A DNA stretch of 64,000 nucleotides from NCBI GenBank assembly GCA_009667805.1, contig CM019068.1:9302182-9366181 (forward strand). The letters are read 5' to 3'. Below, piece after piece: positions 1 through 10,980 of the stretch. The stretch comes from Leptobrachium leishanense. Taxonomy: Eukaryota > Chordata > Amphibia > Anura > Megophryidae. Position 1 is the first letter of the stretch; every line of letters starts with the position of its first letter. The notes under the pieces are model-generated. The model saw nothing but the letters and a program-made list of their open reading frames with translations, had not been told where the DNA came from and did not search any database. The translations under genes were made by a program, and so were the position numbers.

Positions 1-2718
1 AGGACAGGCAGATGCTCCCAGACACAGATAAGAGGGCAAGCAGCCTCTGTGTCGGGAGGCTGTGCCTCTAGTCGTGGTGGACGTGGTGCATCCTCTGCAC
101 GGGCACGCTTGTCCTTTCTAACTGGTGCTGGCCGTCTTAAGCAGCAGCAACATACATAGGATTTGGTGGATTGGCTAACCAGGCCATCCTCATCCTCCGA
201 GTCCTCTGCCAGCAAGGCTTGTAGTGCTTTACAGTCCACCTCAGCTGCCAAAGCATCTAATGCAGCTTCCATGTCCACAGCTACTCCTGCTGTAGCCTCA
301 CTATCACACACGGAGGAGTCAGCTGAATTGTTTGACTACAATGACAGTGACATGCTGCTTGAGGATGCGCAGCAAGTACAGTGCTCTGATTCAATCTCTG
401 AGGTTGAGGAAGGGAGTATAATCAACCTAGAGGAAGGGGGTGCCAGTGACACACAAATAACTGGCACTCATGTTGCCCCAGCAGCTGCAGTATACTGCCA
501 AGTTGGCTCCAGTGACGAGGAGATAGGGGTGATGATGACACTGGGAGTCAAGTGAGGAGGAGGTACGACAAACATGAGGCACAACATCCTCTATGACCAA
601 CCGTAGCACCAAGGCATCAGATGTCAGAGCTGCTCAGTTGCAGAGGGCTGTTGTCTCAAAGCACATATCCAGGAACTCTGCTGTCTGGGAGTTCTTTAAG
701 AAATGTGCAGCAGACCCCACCGTTGCTATTTGTAATCTATGTCAGATGAGGCTCAAGCGTGGGAAAGACACCGGACGCTTGTGTACCACGTGCTTGAGGC
801 AACATATGACCACCTGCCACACATCCCGTTGGCGCAAAACTTTGCGTAGGCCCTCCTCCTCCTCATCTGTCTCTACCCCACTGTATGTCCTGCATGTCAT
901 TGACTCCAACCTCCACTGACAGGGATGATGCTACAGTAATGGATGTACCAGGTCCTTCCTCACAATGTGACAGCATCCCATCAGCTGAAGATTTATGCAG
1001 TCAGATTACGTTGCCCCAGCTGCTGCAGCGTAAGAAAAAATATAGTCCCAACCATCTCCAAGCACAGCGTATAAATGCCAGCTTAGCAAAATTACTCTCA
1101 TTGCAGCTGCTGCCTTTCCAGCTGGTGGACTCTGCTCCCTTTCGTGAATTTGCTGAATGTGCTGTACCACAGTGGCATGTTCCAAAACGCCATTACTTTT
1201 CACAAAGGCCATTCCAGCACTATACCAGCAAGTGGAAGACAATGTTATCGAGTCATTGGGAAAGGCTGTCAGCAGCAAGGTGCATGTGACTTTAGACACG
1301 TGGTCCAGCAAGCATGGACAGGGTCATTACATTTCCTTCACGGCACACTGGGTAACTATGATTGCAGCTGGGAGGGATCCAAGACTGGGCTCTGTGCTGG
1401 AGCTTGTTCATCCACCACGCCTCCAGAAAGCTGCTTGTATGAGGTCTGTCTGCTCCACCACCACCTCTCCCTCTTCCTCCTCCTCCTTCTCTGTCTCTGG
1501 CGAAATGGCAGTTAAACCGACGCCTGACAGAGGCTACTCAATGGCACAAGCAAAAAGATGATATACTGTGCTTAAGCTGGTTTGTTTAGGGAACAGGAGC
1601 CACACCGGGCCAGAAATTCTGTCAGCTCTGCAGGGGCAGGTGCAGAGATGGTTAACACCATGCCAGCTTCAGCTGGGAATGGTTGTCTGTGACAATGGCA
1701 GCAACCTTCTCTCCACCCTATGGTGGGTAAGTTGACGCATGTACCATGCCTAGCACACATCCTAAATCTGGTGGTACAGCATTTCCTAACCAGGTACCCA
1801 GGGCTGCCAGAGCTTCTCAGCCAAGCCAGAAAAGTCTGCAGCCACTTCAGATGGTCGTTCCCAGCAAGTGTTCACCTGGCGGAAATTCAAAGAGAATTCC
1901 ACCTTCCCACAAACCGTCTGATCTGTGACATGCCCACCAGGTGGAACTCGACATTAGCAATGCTGCAGTGTCTGCACAAGCAGCAGAGGGTCATCAACGA
2001 GTACCTGTGTGAGTATGGCACAAGGACAGGTTCAGGTCAACTTGTTTTTTTTCCCCCGCACTGGCTGATGATCAAGGATGCATGCACTGTACTGTCACCA
2101 TTTGAGGAGGCAACGAGGATGGTGAACAGGGACAGTGCATGCATCAGTGACATAATTCCTTTAGTGTTCCTGCTGGAGCACACTCTGCAGGGAATTATAG
2201 ATGTGGCTCTAGAGGCAGAGCAGCGGGAGGAGGCCTTCCCTAGCTCTGAAGGCCCAGTCTTTCCGCAGACAGCATTCCAGCGGGTCCTCCTCAGATCAGA
2301 CAGGAGGAGGATGAGGAGGATGAGGAGGAGCAATATTTGAATAGTGGGGGCATTGAAAGTAGGGATTCCTCAAGGGAGGGTTTTGTGTGCCCAGAAACAC
2401 AAGGACTAGTACGTGGCTGGGAGGAGGAAGTGCATGATGGGGTCATCCTCCTAATTGAGCAGGAAGACTCGGAAGCTAATGCCACCTCAGACCTACGCTG
2501 CATGGGCTCCCTTATTATGCAAAGCCTGCTAAAGGACCCCAGGATTCGTGCTATCAAGGAGAGGGATCATTACTGGTTGGCAACCCTTCTTGATCCACGA
2601 TACAAGGGTAAGGTTGCAGAGCTCATCCTACCAGCACAGAGGGAGCACAGGATGAAAAAACTTGAAGACGCTCTAAAGCGACACTTGTGTAACACCTTTC
2701 CAGGCACTGGTAGGTTAC
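1..2718 (+). pseudogene. hAT transposase pseudogene, copy A, N-terminal and central part
   Basis: This is a broken transposase that would bind element ends and cut and paste DNA in the nucleus. A Ser/Ala/acidic N-terminal region comes first. A BED zinc finger follows at about 690-830 (CNLC, then H-x4-H). The RNase-H-like core comes next, with the first catalytic Asp in TLDTWSS near 1290 and the second in VCDNGSN near 1690. The conserved block WLATLLDPRYKGK lies near 2575. A TAG stop at 158-160 replaces a sense codon present in copies B and C. The homologous reading then moves through at least five frame changes between 550 and 2340, so no intact protein can be made. The third catalytic residue lies beyond copy B, at about 9810. 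The family assignment is firm; the exact hAT clade is not. Confidence 0.88.
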
Positions 2719-2726
2719 CAAGTGAT

Positions 2727-3124
2727 TAGGGAAGAGCTGTTTGGTTCGGACGGTTCGGAGTTCGACCCGAACTTGGCCTGTTCGACTAGATCGCGAACAC
2801 CGAACATTTCCGGGTGTTCGCCGCATGTACGACCACAATGGACCACAATGCATTTTCCCACTGGCCTGAAGCTCGTAATTGGCTACAGCCTTGCACCTTT
2901 GAACACTATGCCAATCACCGCTCAGAGTCCTGATTGGGCAAATTTTGCCCAATCATGGGCTCACAGAGCTAAGTACCGCAGCACACTATACATATAACGT
3001 TTCCACGCGCCGATTCTGCACGCATTTCAGAGGAGATTTCAAAGGAGATAGTTGTGTGTTGTTACTGCCGATCTGACACACTCCTGGGGGGGTCTCATTT
3101 CTACCAAATATCAGGGAATTTAGG
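2727..3124 (+). other. 5' terminal and subterminal region of hAT copy B
   Basis: This stretch carries the left terminus followed by repeated TTCGGA/TTCGAC motifs (2740-2830), a plausible set of transposase binding sites. Unique noncoding sequence then continues up to the tandem array. Similar left-end sequence (GAGCTGTT plus a TTCGG-rich stretch) starts the hAT fragment at 44756 and, inverted, ends the non-autonomous element at 35693. Left ends in this family therefore share a GAGCTGTT signature, and right ends share GAGCCGAACACCCC when read inward. Confidence 0.7.
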
Positions 3125-3735
3125 TGATGTGTGTCTTGTCACTGTGCCAGCAAGTTTTTTGGGGGTTTACAACTTGATTTAAAACATTTGTGAATTGAGG
3201 TGATCTTCTGGGTCTTGTCACTGTGCCAGTAAATCTTTTTGGGGCTCACTAATTTCTTCAAAACATTTGTGAATTGAGGTGATCTGTGTCTTGTCACACA
3301 ACCAGTACCACGCATTATTTTGGGGCTCACTAATTTCTTTAAAACATTTGTGAATTGAGGTGCTCTGTGTCTCGTCACACATCCAGTACCACGCAGTATT
3401 TTGGGGCTCACTAATTTCTTTAAAACATTTGTGAATTGAGGTGATCTGTGTCTCGTCACACAACCAGTACCACGCATTATTTTGGGGCTCACTAATTTCT
3501 TTAAAACATTTGTGAATTGAGGTGATCTGTGTCTCGTCACACAACCAGTACCACACATTAATTTGGGGCTCACTAATTTCTTTAAAACATTTGTGAATTG
3601 AGGTGATCTGTGTCTTGTCACACAACCAGTACCATGCGGTATTTTTGGGCTCACTAATTTCTTTAAAACATTTGTGAATTGAGGTGATCTGTGTCTCGTC
3701 ACTGGCTGCCAGCTATCAGTGTGTCTCACTGAGTT
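3125..3735 (+). repeat. 81-bp tandem array upstream of the hAT transposase (copy B)
   Basis: Seven to eight head-to-tail units of about 81 bp, each containing a GTCTTGTCACAC-like stretch, CCAGTACCACGC, TTTTGGGGCTCACTAATTTC and GTGAATTGAGGTGAT. The same kind of array, with diverged units, stands at the same place in copy C (47326-47955), so it belongs to the element and did not expand locally. Its position directly before the transposase start suggests promoter or binding-site repeats; that is inference. Because 81 is divisible by three, the minus strand reads open through it, which is not evidence of a gene. Confidence 0.85.
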
Positions 3736-3810
3736 ATACCAAAGTTCTTGAAATCTTTATACCAGAGTTGAATCAGAGTTCTGTATATATTAATCTATAT
3801 ATCACTCACC

Positions 3811-6800
3811 ATGTCTGAAAGAACAAAAAGGACAGGCAGACGCTCCCAGACACAGATAAGAGGGCAAGCAGCCCCTGTATCGGGAGACTGTGCCTCTGGT
3901 CGTGGTGGACGTGGTGCATCCTCTGCAGGGGCACGCTTGTCCTTTCTAACTGGTGCTGGCCGTCTTAAGCAGCAGCAACATACAGAGGCCTTGGTGGATT
4001 GGCTAACCAGGCCATCCTCATCCTCCGAGTCCTCTGCCAGCCAGGCTTCTAGTGCTTTACAGTCCACCTCAGCTGCCAAAGCATCTAATGCAGCCTCCAT
4101 GTTCACAGCTACTCCTGCCGTAGCCTCGCTATCATACACGGAGGAGTTAGCTGAATTGTTTGACTACAATGAGAGTGACATGCTGAGGTTGAGCAAGGGA
4201 GTATAATCAACCTAGAGGAAGGGGGTGCCAGTGATGACACACAAATAACTGGCACTCATGTTGCCGCAGCAGCTACAGCATACTGCCAAGTTGGCTCCAG
4301 TGACGAGGAGATAGGGGGTGAAGATGACAATGATGATGAGGTCACTGACTCCACCTGGGTGCCAGATCAAACAGAGGAATTAAGTGAGGAAGAGGGGGAG
4401 GAGGAGGCACAGCAAACATGAGGCACAACATCCTCTGTGACCAACCGTAGCACTAGCCAGTCCAAGGCATCACATGTCAGAGCTGCTCCGGTGCAGAGCG
4501 CTGTTGTCTCAAAGAACACATGCAGGAACTCTGGTGTCTGGGAGTTCTTTAAGAAATGTGCAGTAGAGCGCACCGTTGCTATTTGTAATCTATGTCAGAT
4601 GAGGCTTAAGCGTGGGAAAGATACCGGACACTTGGGTAGCACGTGCTTGAGGCGACATATGAACAAGTGCCACACATCCCGTTGGCGCAAAACTTTGCAT
4701 AGGTCCTCCTCCTCCTCATCTGTCTCTACCCCCACTGTATGTCCTGCCATGTCATTGCATACAACCGCCACCGACAGGGATGATGCTACAGTAATGGATG
4801 TACCAGGTTCGTCCTCACAATGTGACATCATCCCAGTAGCTGAAGATTTACGCAGTCAGATTACGTTGCCGCAGCTGCTGCAGTGAAAGAAAAAATACAG
4901 TCCCAACCATCCCCAAGCACAGCGTCTAAATGCCAGCTTAGCAAAATTACTCACATTGTAGCTGCTGCCTTTCCAGCTGGTGGACTCTGCTCCCTTCCGT
5001 GAATTTGCTGAATGTGCTGTACCACAGTGGCAGGTTCCAAAACGCCATTACTTTTCACGCAAGGCCATTCCAGCACTATACCAGCACGTGGAAGACAATG
5101 TTATCCAGTCATTGGGAAAGGCAGTCAGCAGCAAGGTGCATGTGACTTTCGACACGTGGTCCAGCAAGCATGGACAGGGTCATTACATTTCCTTCACGGC
5201 ACACTGGGTAACTCTGATTGCAGCTGGGGGTGATCCAAGACGGGGCTCTGTGCTGGAGCTTGTTCATCCACCACGCCTCCAGAAAGCTGCTTGTATGAGG
5301 TCTGTCTGCTCCACCACCACCACCTCTTCCTCCTCCTCCTCCTCCTTCTCTGTCTCTGGCAAAGTGGCAGTTAAATCGACGCCTGACAGGGTCTACGCAA
5401 TGGCTCAAGCAAAAAGATGCCATACTGTGCTTGAGCTGGTTTGTTTAGGGGACAGGAGCCACACTGGGTCAGAAATTTTGTTAGCTCTGCAGGGGCAGGT
5501 GCAGAGATTGTTAACACCACGCCAGCTTGAGCTGGGAATGATCATCTGCGATAATGGCAGCAACCTTCTCTCTGCCCTACGCAAGGGTAAATTGACGCAT
5601 GTACCATGCCTAGCACACGTCTTAAATCTGGTGGTACAGCGTTTCCTAACCAAGTACCCAGGGCTGCCAGAGCTTCTCATCCAGGCCAGAAAAGTCTGCA
5701 GCCACTTCAGACGGTCATTCCCAGCAAGCGTTCGTCTGGCAGAAATTCAAAGAGAATTCTGACTTCCCACAAATCGTCTGATCTGTGACATGCCCACCAG
5801 GTGGAACTCGACATTAGCAATGCTGCAGCGTCTGCACAAGCAGCAGAGGGCCATCAACGAGTACCTGTGTGAGTATGGCACAAGGACAGGTTCAGGTCAC
5901 CTTGGTTTTTTTCCCCCCGCAGTGGCTGATGATCAAGGATGCATGCACTGTACTGTCACCATTTGAGGAGGCAACGAGGATGGTGAGCAGGGACAGTGCA
6001 TGCATCAGTGACACAATTCCTTTAGTGTTCCTGCTGGAGCACACTCTGTGGGGAATTATAGATGTGGCTCTAGAGGTAGAGCAGCGGGAGGAAGAGGAGG
6101 CCTTCCCTAGCTCTCAAGGCCCCAGTCTTTCTGCAGACAGCATTCCAGTGGGTCCTACTCAGATCAGACAGGAGGAGGATGAGGAGGAGGAGGAATATTT
6201 AAGTAGTGGGGGCATTGAAGGTGGGGATTCCTCAAGGGAGGGTTTTGTGTGCCCAGAAACAGAAGGGCTAGTGCGTGGCTGGGAGGAGGAAGTGCACGAT
6301 ACGGTCATCCTCATTGACCAGGAAGACTCGGAAGCTAATGCCACGTCCAACCTACGCTTCATGGGCTCCCTAATGATGCAAAGCCTGCTAAAGGACCCCA
6401 GGATTCGTGCTATCAAGGAGAGGGATCATTACTGGTTGGCAACCCTTCTTGATCCACGATACAAGGGGAAAGTTGCAGCGCTCATCCTGGCCGCACAGAG
6501 GGAGCACAGGATGAAAAAACCTGAGGATGCTCTAAAGCGACACTTGTGTAACACCTTTCCAGGCACTGGTAGATTACCAAGCGCTGACACACGTGCTTTT
6601 GAGGCTGCGGGTGATCAGAGGAATAGTGGTGAAGGCCAGGACCGCTTGACTGATCCTTTTTTAAATTTTTTTAGTCCTCGACGCCCAGGGACGTCAAATG
6701 TAGGCACCCATTGCCAGCGTCTTCACCATATGGTGCAGGACTACCTAGGGGCAAGGGTAAACCTGGATACCTTTCCAGCAGATGATCCACTGGCTTACTG

Positions 6801-7029
6801 GGTGTTGAGATTGGATCACTGGCCAGAACTTAGCCAATATGCTATGCAGTTACTAGGTTGCCCTTCATCTAGTGTGCTTTCCGAAGGGACGTTCAGTGCC
6901 ACTGGAGGTTTTGTCACAGACAAAAGATTGCGTCTGTCCACCGACTCTGTAGACCTGCTGACATTTATAAAAATGAATCAGTCTTGGATCAGCAGCTATC
7001 AATCCCCTGATGCTGAAGTAATGGAATAG
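3811..7029 (+). pseudogene. hAT transposase pseudogene, copy B (BED finger, RNase-H-like core, C-terminal dimerisation domain)
   Basis: The start ATG at 3811 begins MSERTKRTGRR, the same start as copy C at 48038. The layout is: a Gly/Arg-rich then acidic N-terminus, a BED zinc finger near 4550-4680, the first catalytic Asp (TFDTWSS) near 5150, the second (ICDNGSN) near 5547, the block WLATLLDPRYKGK near 6440, and the C-terminal hAT domain (LAYWVLRLDHWPEL, then LSEGTFSA with the catalytic Glu) near 6790-6900. An intact version would be roughly 1,050 residues. Breaks: a deletion of about 43 bp near 4184 between CTG repeats, a stop near 4413, stops near 4884 and 4957, a stop near 5759 and a frameshift in the T/C run near 5905. 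The normal Arg after the catalytic Glu is Gly here. It is non-functional as it stands. Confidence 0.9.
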
Positions 7030-7293
7030 GTCGGGGATGTCCTCTTCTGCATTCACAAAACCTCCAGCACTGAACCCTTTCACAATACCATAAAAGGGTT
7101 ACGGTGTGAAGGCACTTGCTGCTATGAAAGGCACAATATTTGGCTGCACTGACGCCTGTGTCAGATTTATATCATTTTAAGTTTTTTGAACCGCAGGGTC
7201 CAACCCTGCACTCTTCCACAATACCACAGAGGGGTTACTGACTGTATGATGATACTTGCTGGCCTGGCATTAAAGGCACAATATCTGGGTGCA

Positions 7294-8282
7294 AAGAATA
7301 TAAGAGAGATCACTTAGCGCTATGTAGTAGAATTAATGGATGGCTGCTCAAATAAACACCTGTGTACACCCTTATACAATGCAACAATAGAAAAGATTGG
7401 GGCGTGAGCCCCGGTGTGAGCGCACTTAACTGAATTGAATAGAAATTTCAATGGTATTCTCAATGTTCTGATTGGGAGATCATAAGTCCTATTGATAAAA
7501 AATAGAAAACTCCATGGTGCAAATAACGTCTGTATAATCAAGTAACACAATGTTCTGAGGTAATGTTGTAGGTATAAAAAACTCACAAGTGTGGAGCCAA
7601 GTAAGGCTCAATAGAGATCGCCTCTTGACCACTCTGGGGGGTCATTCCCCTTGTATAGGATTCTTCACGCTTCTTCAACCAGACTGAGGAAGCCCACAGC
7701 TGGTTGGGTGAAACGCGTCTCTTTTAATTGTATCATTATTATTAATATTAAATGTTGCATTGATAATTATAGTGCACATCTAATTTTTGGTTCACCTTCC
7801 ACCGGGAAACCAATTCATCGATTACCAGATTTTCGATAAGCCTTCATACTGAGCCACTTTTCTAAGAGGCTCAAGAGATTGTAAGTACCCATTCTCTTAT
7901 TTGCTCATCTAAGTTACCGATACCTGCGCAATGGAAGTGTCCTTTTGTCTCTAAAGAGTGAAAGAAATCCACCAACGGTTGATCCCACGATTGATTTAAA
8001 GCGTGAAGAATCCTATACAAGGGGAGTGACCCCCCAGAGTGGTCAAGAGGCGATCTATATTGAGCCTTACTTGGCTCCACACTTGTGAGTTTTTTATACC
8101 TACAACATTACCTCACAACATTGTGTTACTTGATTATACAGACGTTATTTGCACCATGGAGTTTTCTATTTTTTATCAATAGGACTTATGATCTCCCAAT
8201 CAGAACATTGAGAATACCATTGAAATTTCTATTCAGTTCAGTTAACTGCGCTCACACCGGGGCTCACGCCCCAATCTTTTCT
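7294..8282 (+). mobile_element. Penelope-like/retrozyme-type insertion with inverted arms and a hammerhead motif
   Basis: It is bounded by a 16-bp direct duplication, ACAATATCTGGGTGCA, at 7278-7293 and 8283-8298. A long duplication of that kind points to target-primed insertion of a retroelement, not DNA cut and paste. An inverted repeat of about 290 bp pairs about 7389-7675 with about 7990-8282. The two arms diverge inward of GGATTCTTCACGCTT. On the plus strand the left arm runs directly into a hammerhead-type core (7681-7722). Penelope-like elements of amphibians are known to carry minimal type I hammerhead motifs and often occur as inverted or tandem partial copies; that knowledge plus the core drives the call. 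No reverse transcriptase or endonuclease is encoded here, so the class is inferred. Confidence 0.65.
7681..7722 (+). ncRNA. hammerhead ribozyme motif, type I, minimal stem III
   Basis: The core CUGANGA is present as CTGAGGA at 7684-7690 (position 7 of the ribozyme may be any base). Helix II is CCCA/TGGG (7693-7696 with 7705-7708). GAAA lies at 7710-7713, followed by CGCGTC with the expected cleavage after C7719. Helix I has three pairs, AGA with TCT. Stem III is the self-complementary ACGCGT, too short to close alone; hammerheads of this kind are known to work as dimers. All invariant core bases are present. Activity is not shown by sequence. Confidence 0.7.
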
Positions 8283-9506
8283 ACAATATCTGGGTGCACT
8301 GACGCCCATTAACAGATCAAAAACTTTTCAATATAGGACCACATGGTCCACCCCTGCATTCTTCCACAATACTACAGAGGGGTTACTGTATGATGATACT
8401 TGCTGGCCTGGCATTAAAGGCACAATATCTGGGTACACTGACACCCATTACCTGATCAAAAACTTTTCAATATAGGACCACATGGTCCACCCCTGCACTC
8501 TTTCACAATACTACAGAGGGGTTACTGTATGATGATACTTGCTGGCCTGGCATTAAAGGCACAATATCTGGCTGCACTGACGCCCATTACCAGATCAAAA
8601 ACTTTTCAATAAAGGACCACATGGTCCACCCCTGCATTCTTCCACAATACTACAGAGGGGTTACTGTATGATGATACTTGCTGGCCTGGCACCAAAGGTG
8701 CACTGGGTGCACTGACGCCTTAACCAGATGCATATCGTTTTTAATATAGGACCGCAAGGTCCACCCCTGCACTCTTCCACAATACCACAGAGGGGTTACT
8801 GTATGATAGTACTTGCATGCCTGGCACCAAAAGCACAATATCTGGGTGCACTGCCACTGACGCCTGTATCAGATTCATATCCTCAGAGGGGTTACGGTGT
8901 GACGGCACTGTTGGGGACGCTAAAGGACCAATTTTAAAGCACCTATTTTTACTTTCATCCAAAGCCTGCATATATTTCACAATAATTTAGCCAAAAAAAT
9001 CAGTAAACTTTTTCTGCGTGTCCGAAAATGTCTCCTCTTTTCATACAGACTGCCGCCCCAAGCAGTTGTTTATGGATAGATTAAAGGAAAAGCATTTACC
9101 GTCATATGAAAAGTCATTTTTTTGTTTTTAAGTGTTTCTATACATCCTAGAAATCCGCCACATCACGGGCAGGTTATGGGGACCTCCTAGGCACGATATT
9201 TGAAGGAATTTTTCGTTTTTATTTTTTACCCTTATTTCATGGAAAACTCACTGTCCCTTTAAAAAGGTTGTATTTTTAACTTTTTGTCCTTGTTTCCTGT
9301 CCCCCAGGGCACTACCCGAACCCCCATACACCTTTTATGGCAAATATGTAGCATATATGCCCTCTTGGAGGGCACTCTAAAAACCGAACCTTCGAGTCCC
9401 ATTGACTTGCATTGGGTTCGAGTTCGGGTTTGGGTTCGGACCCGAACAAATGGGAAGTTCATGTTCGGCCTCGAACCGAACTCGGGGGGTGTTCGGCTCA
9501 TCCCTA

Positions 9507-9955
9507 CAAGTGATGACACCGGTGCTTCTGAGGCTGCGGATGATCAGAGGAATAGTGGTAAAGGCTGGGGCCGCTTGACTGATGCCTTTTTAAAAAATTT
9601 TAGTCCACGACGCCCAGGGACTTCAAATGTAGGCACCCATTGCCAGCGTCTTCACCATATGGTGCAGGACTACCTAGGGGCAAGGGCAGACCTGGATACC
9701 TTTCCAGCAGATGATCCACTGGCTTACTGGGTGTTGAGATTGGATCACTGGCCAGAACTTAGCCAATATGCTATGCAGCTACTAGGTTGCCCTTCATCCA
9801 GCGTGCTTTCTGAAAGGACGTTCAGTGCCGCTGGAGGTTTTGTCACAGACAAGAGTGCATCTGTCCACCAACTCTGTAGACCGGCTGACATTTATAAAAA
9901 TGAATCAGTCCTGGATCAGCAGCTATCAATCCCCTGATGCTGACGTAACGGAATA
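9507..9955 (+). pseudogene. hAT transposase pseudogene, copy A, C-terminal part
   Basis: This continues the copy A coding sequence after copy B. It encodes the linker, the LAYWVLRLDHWPEL block near 9720 and the LSERTFSAAGG motif near 9808, which carries the third catalytic acidic residue of hAT transposases. These belong to the C-terminal dimerisation region. Unlike copy B, the Arg after the Glu is kept. A small deletion after TDK near 9853 shifts the frame, so the last part reads differently from copies B and C. The frame open from 9284 across the junction begins in copy B's terminus and is an accident of the insertion. Confidence 0.85.
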
Positions 9956-10980
9956 GATTCGGGATGTCTTCTGCATTCACAAAACCTCCAGCACTGAACA
10001 ATACCACAAAAGGGTTACGGTGTGAATGCACTTGCTGCCATGAAAGGCACAAAATTTGGCTGCACTGAGGCCTGTGCCACATTTATATCATTTTAATATT
10101 TTGAACTGCAGGGTCCAACCCTGCACTCTTCCACAATACCACAAAAGGGTCACAGTGTGAAGGCACTTGCTGCCATGAAAGGCACAATATCTGGCTGCAC
10201 TGACGCCTTTACCAGATTCATATCTTTTTAATATAGGACCGCATGGTCCACCCCTGCACTCTTCCATAATACTACAGAGGGGTTACTGTATGAATGCACT
10301 TGCTGGCCTGGCACCAAAAGCACAATATTTGGGTGCACTGCCACTGACGCCTTTACCAGATTCATATCCTCAGAGGGGTTACTGTGTGACGGCACTGTTG
10401 CCGACGCTAAAGGCCCAATTTTAAAGCACCTATTGTTACTTTCATCCAAACCCTGCATAAGTTTCACAATAATTTAGCCCAAAAAATCACTAAACTTTTT
10501 CTGCGTGTCCTAAAATGTCTTTTCATACAGGCCGCCGCCCCAAGCAGTTGTTTATGAATAGATTAAAGGAAAAGCATTTACCGTAATTTTAAATGTCATT
10601 TTTTTGTTTTTAAATGTTTCTATACATCCTAGAAATCCGCCACTTCACGGGCAGGTTATGGGGACCTCCTAGGCACGATATTTGAAGGAATTTTTCGTTT
10701 TTATTTTTAACCCTTATTTCATGGAAAACTCACTGTCCCTTTAAAAACGTTTTTTTCCAAACTTTTTGTGCTTGTTTCCTGTCCCCCAGGGCACTACCCG
10801 GACCCCCATACACCTTTTATGGCAAATATCTAGCATATATGCCCTCTTGGAGGGCACTCTAAAAATCGAATTTTGAGTCCCATTGACTTGTATTGAGTTC
10901 GTGTTCGAGTTCGAATTCGAACTTTTGAATAGTTCGAGTTCGAATGCGAACCGAACTCGGGGGTGTTCGGCTCATCCCTA
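9956..10980 (+). other. 3' noncoding region and right terminus of hAT copy A
   Basis: It holds degenerate copies of the 146-bp 3' repeats (to about 10420). The subterminal block follows (CCTAGAAATCCGCCAC, TGCCCTCTTGGAGGGCACTC, TTCG-rich motifs) and then the terminus ending at 10980. The region is closely similar to copy B 7030-7200 plus 8850-9506. Confidence 0.85.

Larger units (their letters stand above)
7080..8940 (+). repeat. 146-bp-type 3' tandem repeats of hAT copy B, split by an insertion
   Basis: About six units of roughly 125-146 bp follow the transposase stop. Each carries TTCCACAATACTACAGAGGG, a TGTATGATGATACTTGCTGG block, GCACAATATCTGGGTGCACT and ATAGGACCACATGGTCCACC. The same repeats follow the transposase in copies A (10090-10420) and C (52160-52806), so they belong to the element. 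The 989-bp insertion at 7294 lies within one unit, and the unit resumes at 8283. Confidence 0.83.
2727..9506 (+). mobile_element. hAT-superfamily transposon copy B, complete end to end
   Basis: Copy B starts TAGGGAAGAGCTG and ends CGGCTCATCCCTA, giving an imperfect short terminal inverted repeat. It is bounded on both sides by the duplication CAAGTGAT. The order inside is: a 5' subterminal region (2727 to about 3120), an 81-bp tandem array (about 3125-3735), a broken transposase (3811-7029), 3' tandem repeats of about 146 bp split by a 989-bp insertion (7294-8282), and a 3' subterminal region (about 8940-9506) rich in TTCG and GTTCGG motifs. At 6780 bp including the insertion, about 5.8 kb without it, it is the only end-to-end copy of the autonomous type in the window. 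It is younger than copy A because it lies inside it. Confidence 0.93.
1..10980 (+). mobile_element. hAT-superfamily transposon copy A, interrupted by copy B
   Basis: The left end lies outside the window. The right terminus ends in GGTGTTCGGCTCATCCCTA at 10962-10980, matching the right terminus of copy B at 9506. Copy A's coding sequence runs from base 1 to 2726, stops inside a codon run that reads LPSD, and resumes at 9507 with the same 8 bases (CAAGTGAT, 2719-2726 and 9507-9514). That is the 8-bp target duplication typical of hAT elements, so 2727-9506 is a later insertion. If its own duplication survives, it should be the eight bases at 10981-10988, matched to the left of the window. The noncoding tail from about 9960 holds remnants of the 146-bp 3' repeat and a subterminal region rich in TTCG motifs. 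Confidence 0.9.

Noticed and set aside
3139..3729. Open frame of 196 codons on the minus strand with a 27-residue repeat
   Set aside because: It mirrors the 81-bp noncoding array of the hAT element.
9390..9440. tRNA-like GGTTCGAGTTCG words in hAT termini
   Set aside because: The B-box-like words come from repeated TTCG motifs of the subterminal region. No cloverleaf or A box is present.
9284..9937. Open frame running from hAT copy B's terminus into copy A's transposase
   Set aside because: The N-terminal third is noncoding terminus of copy B; the fusion is an accident of the insertion. Only the part from 9507 is transposase.
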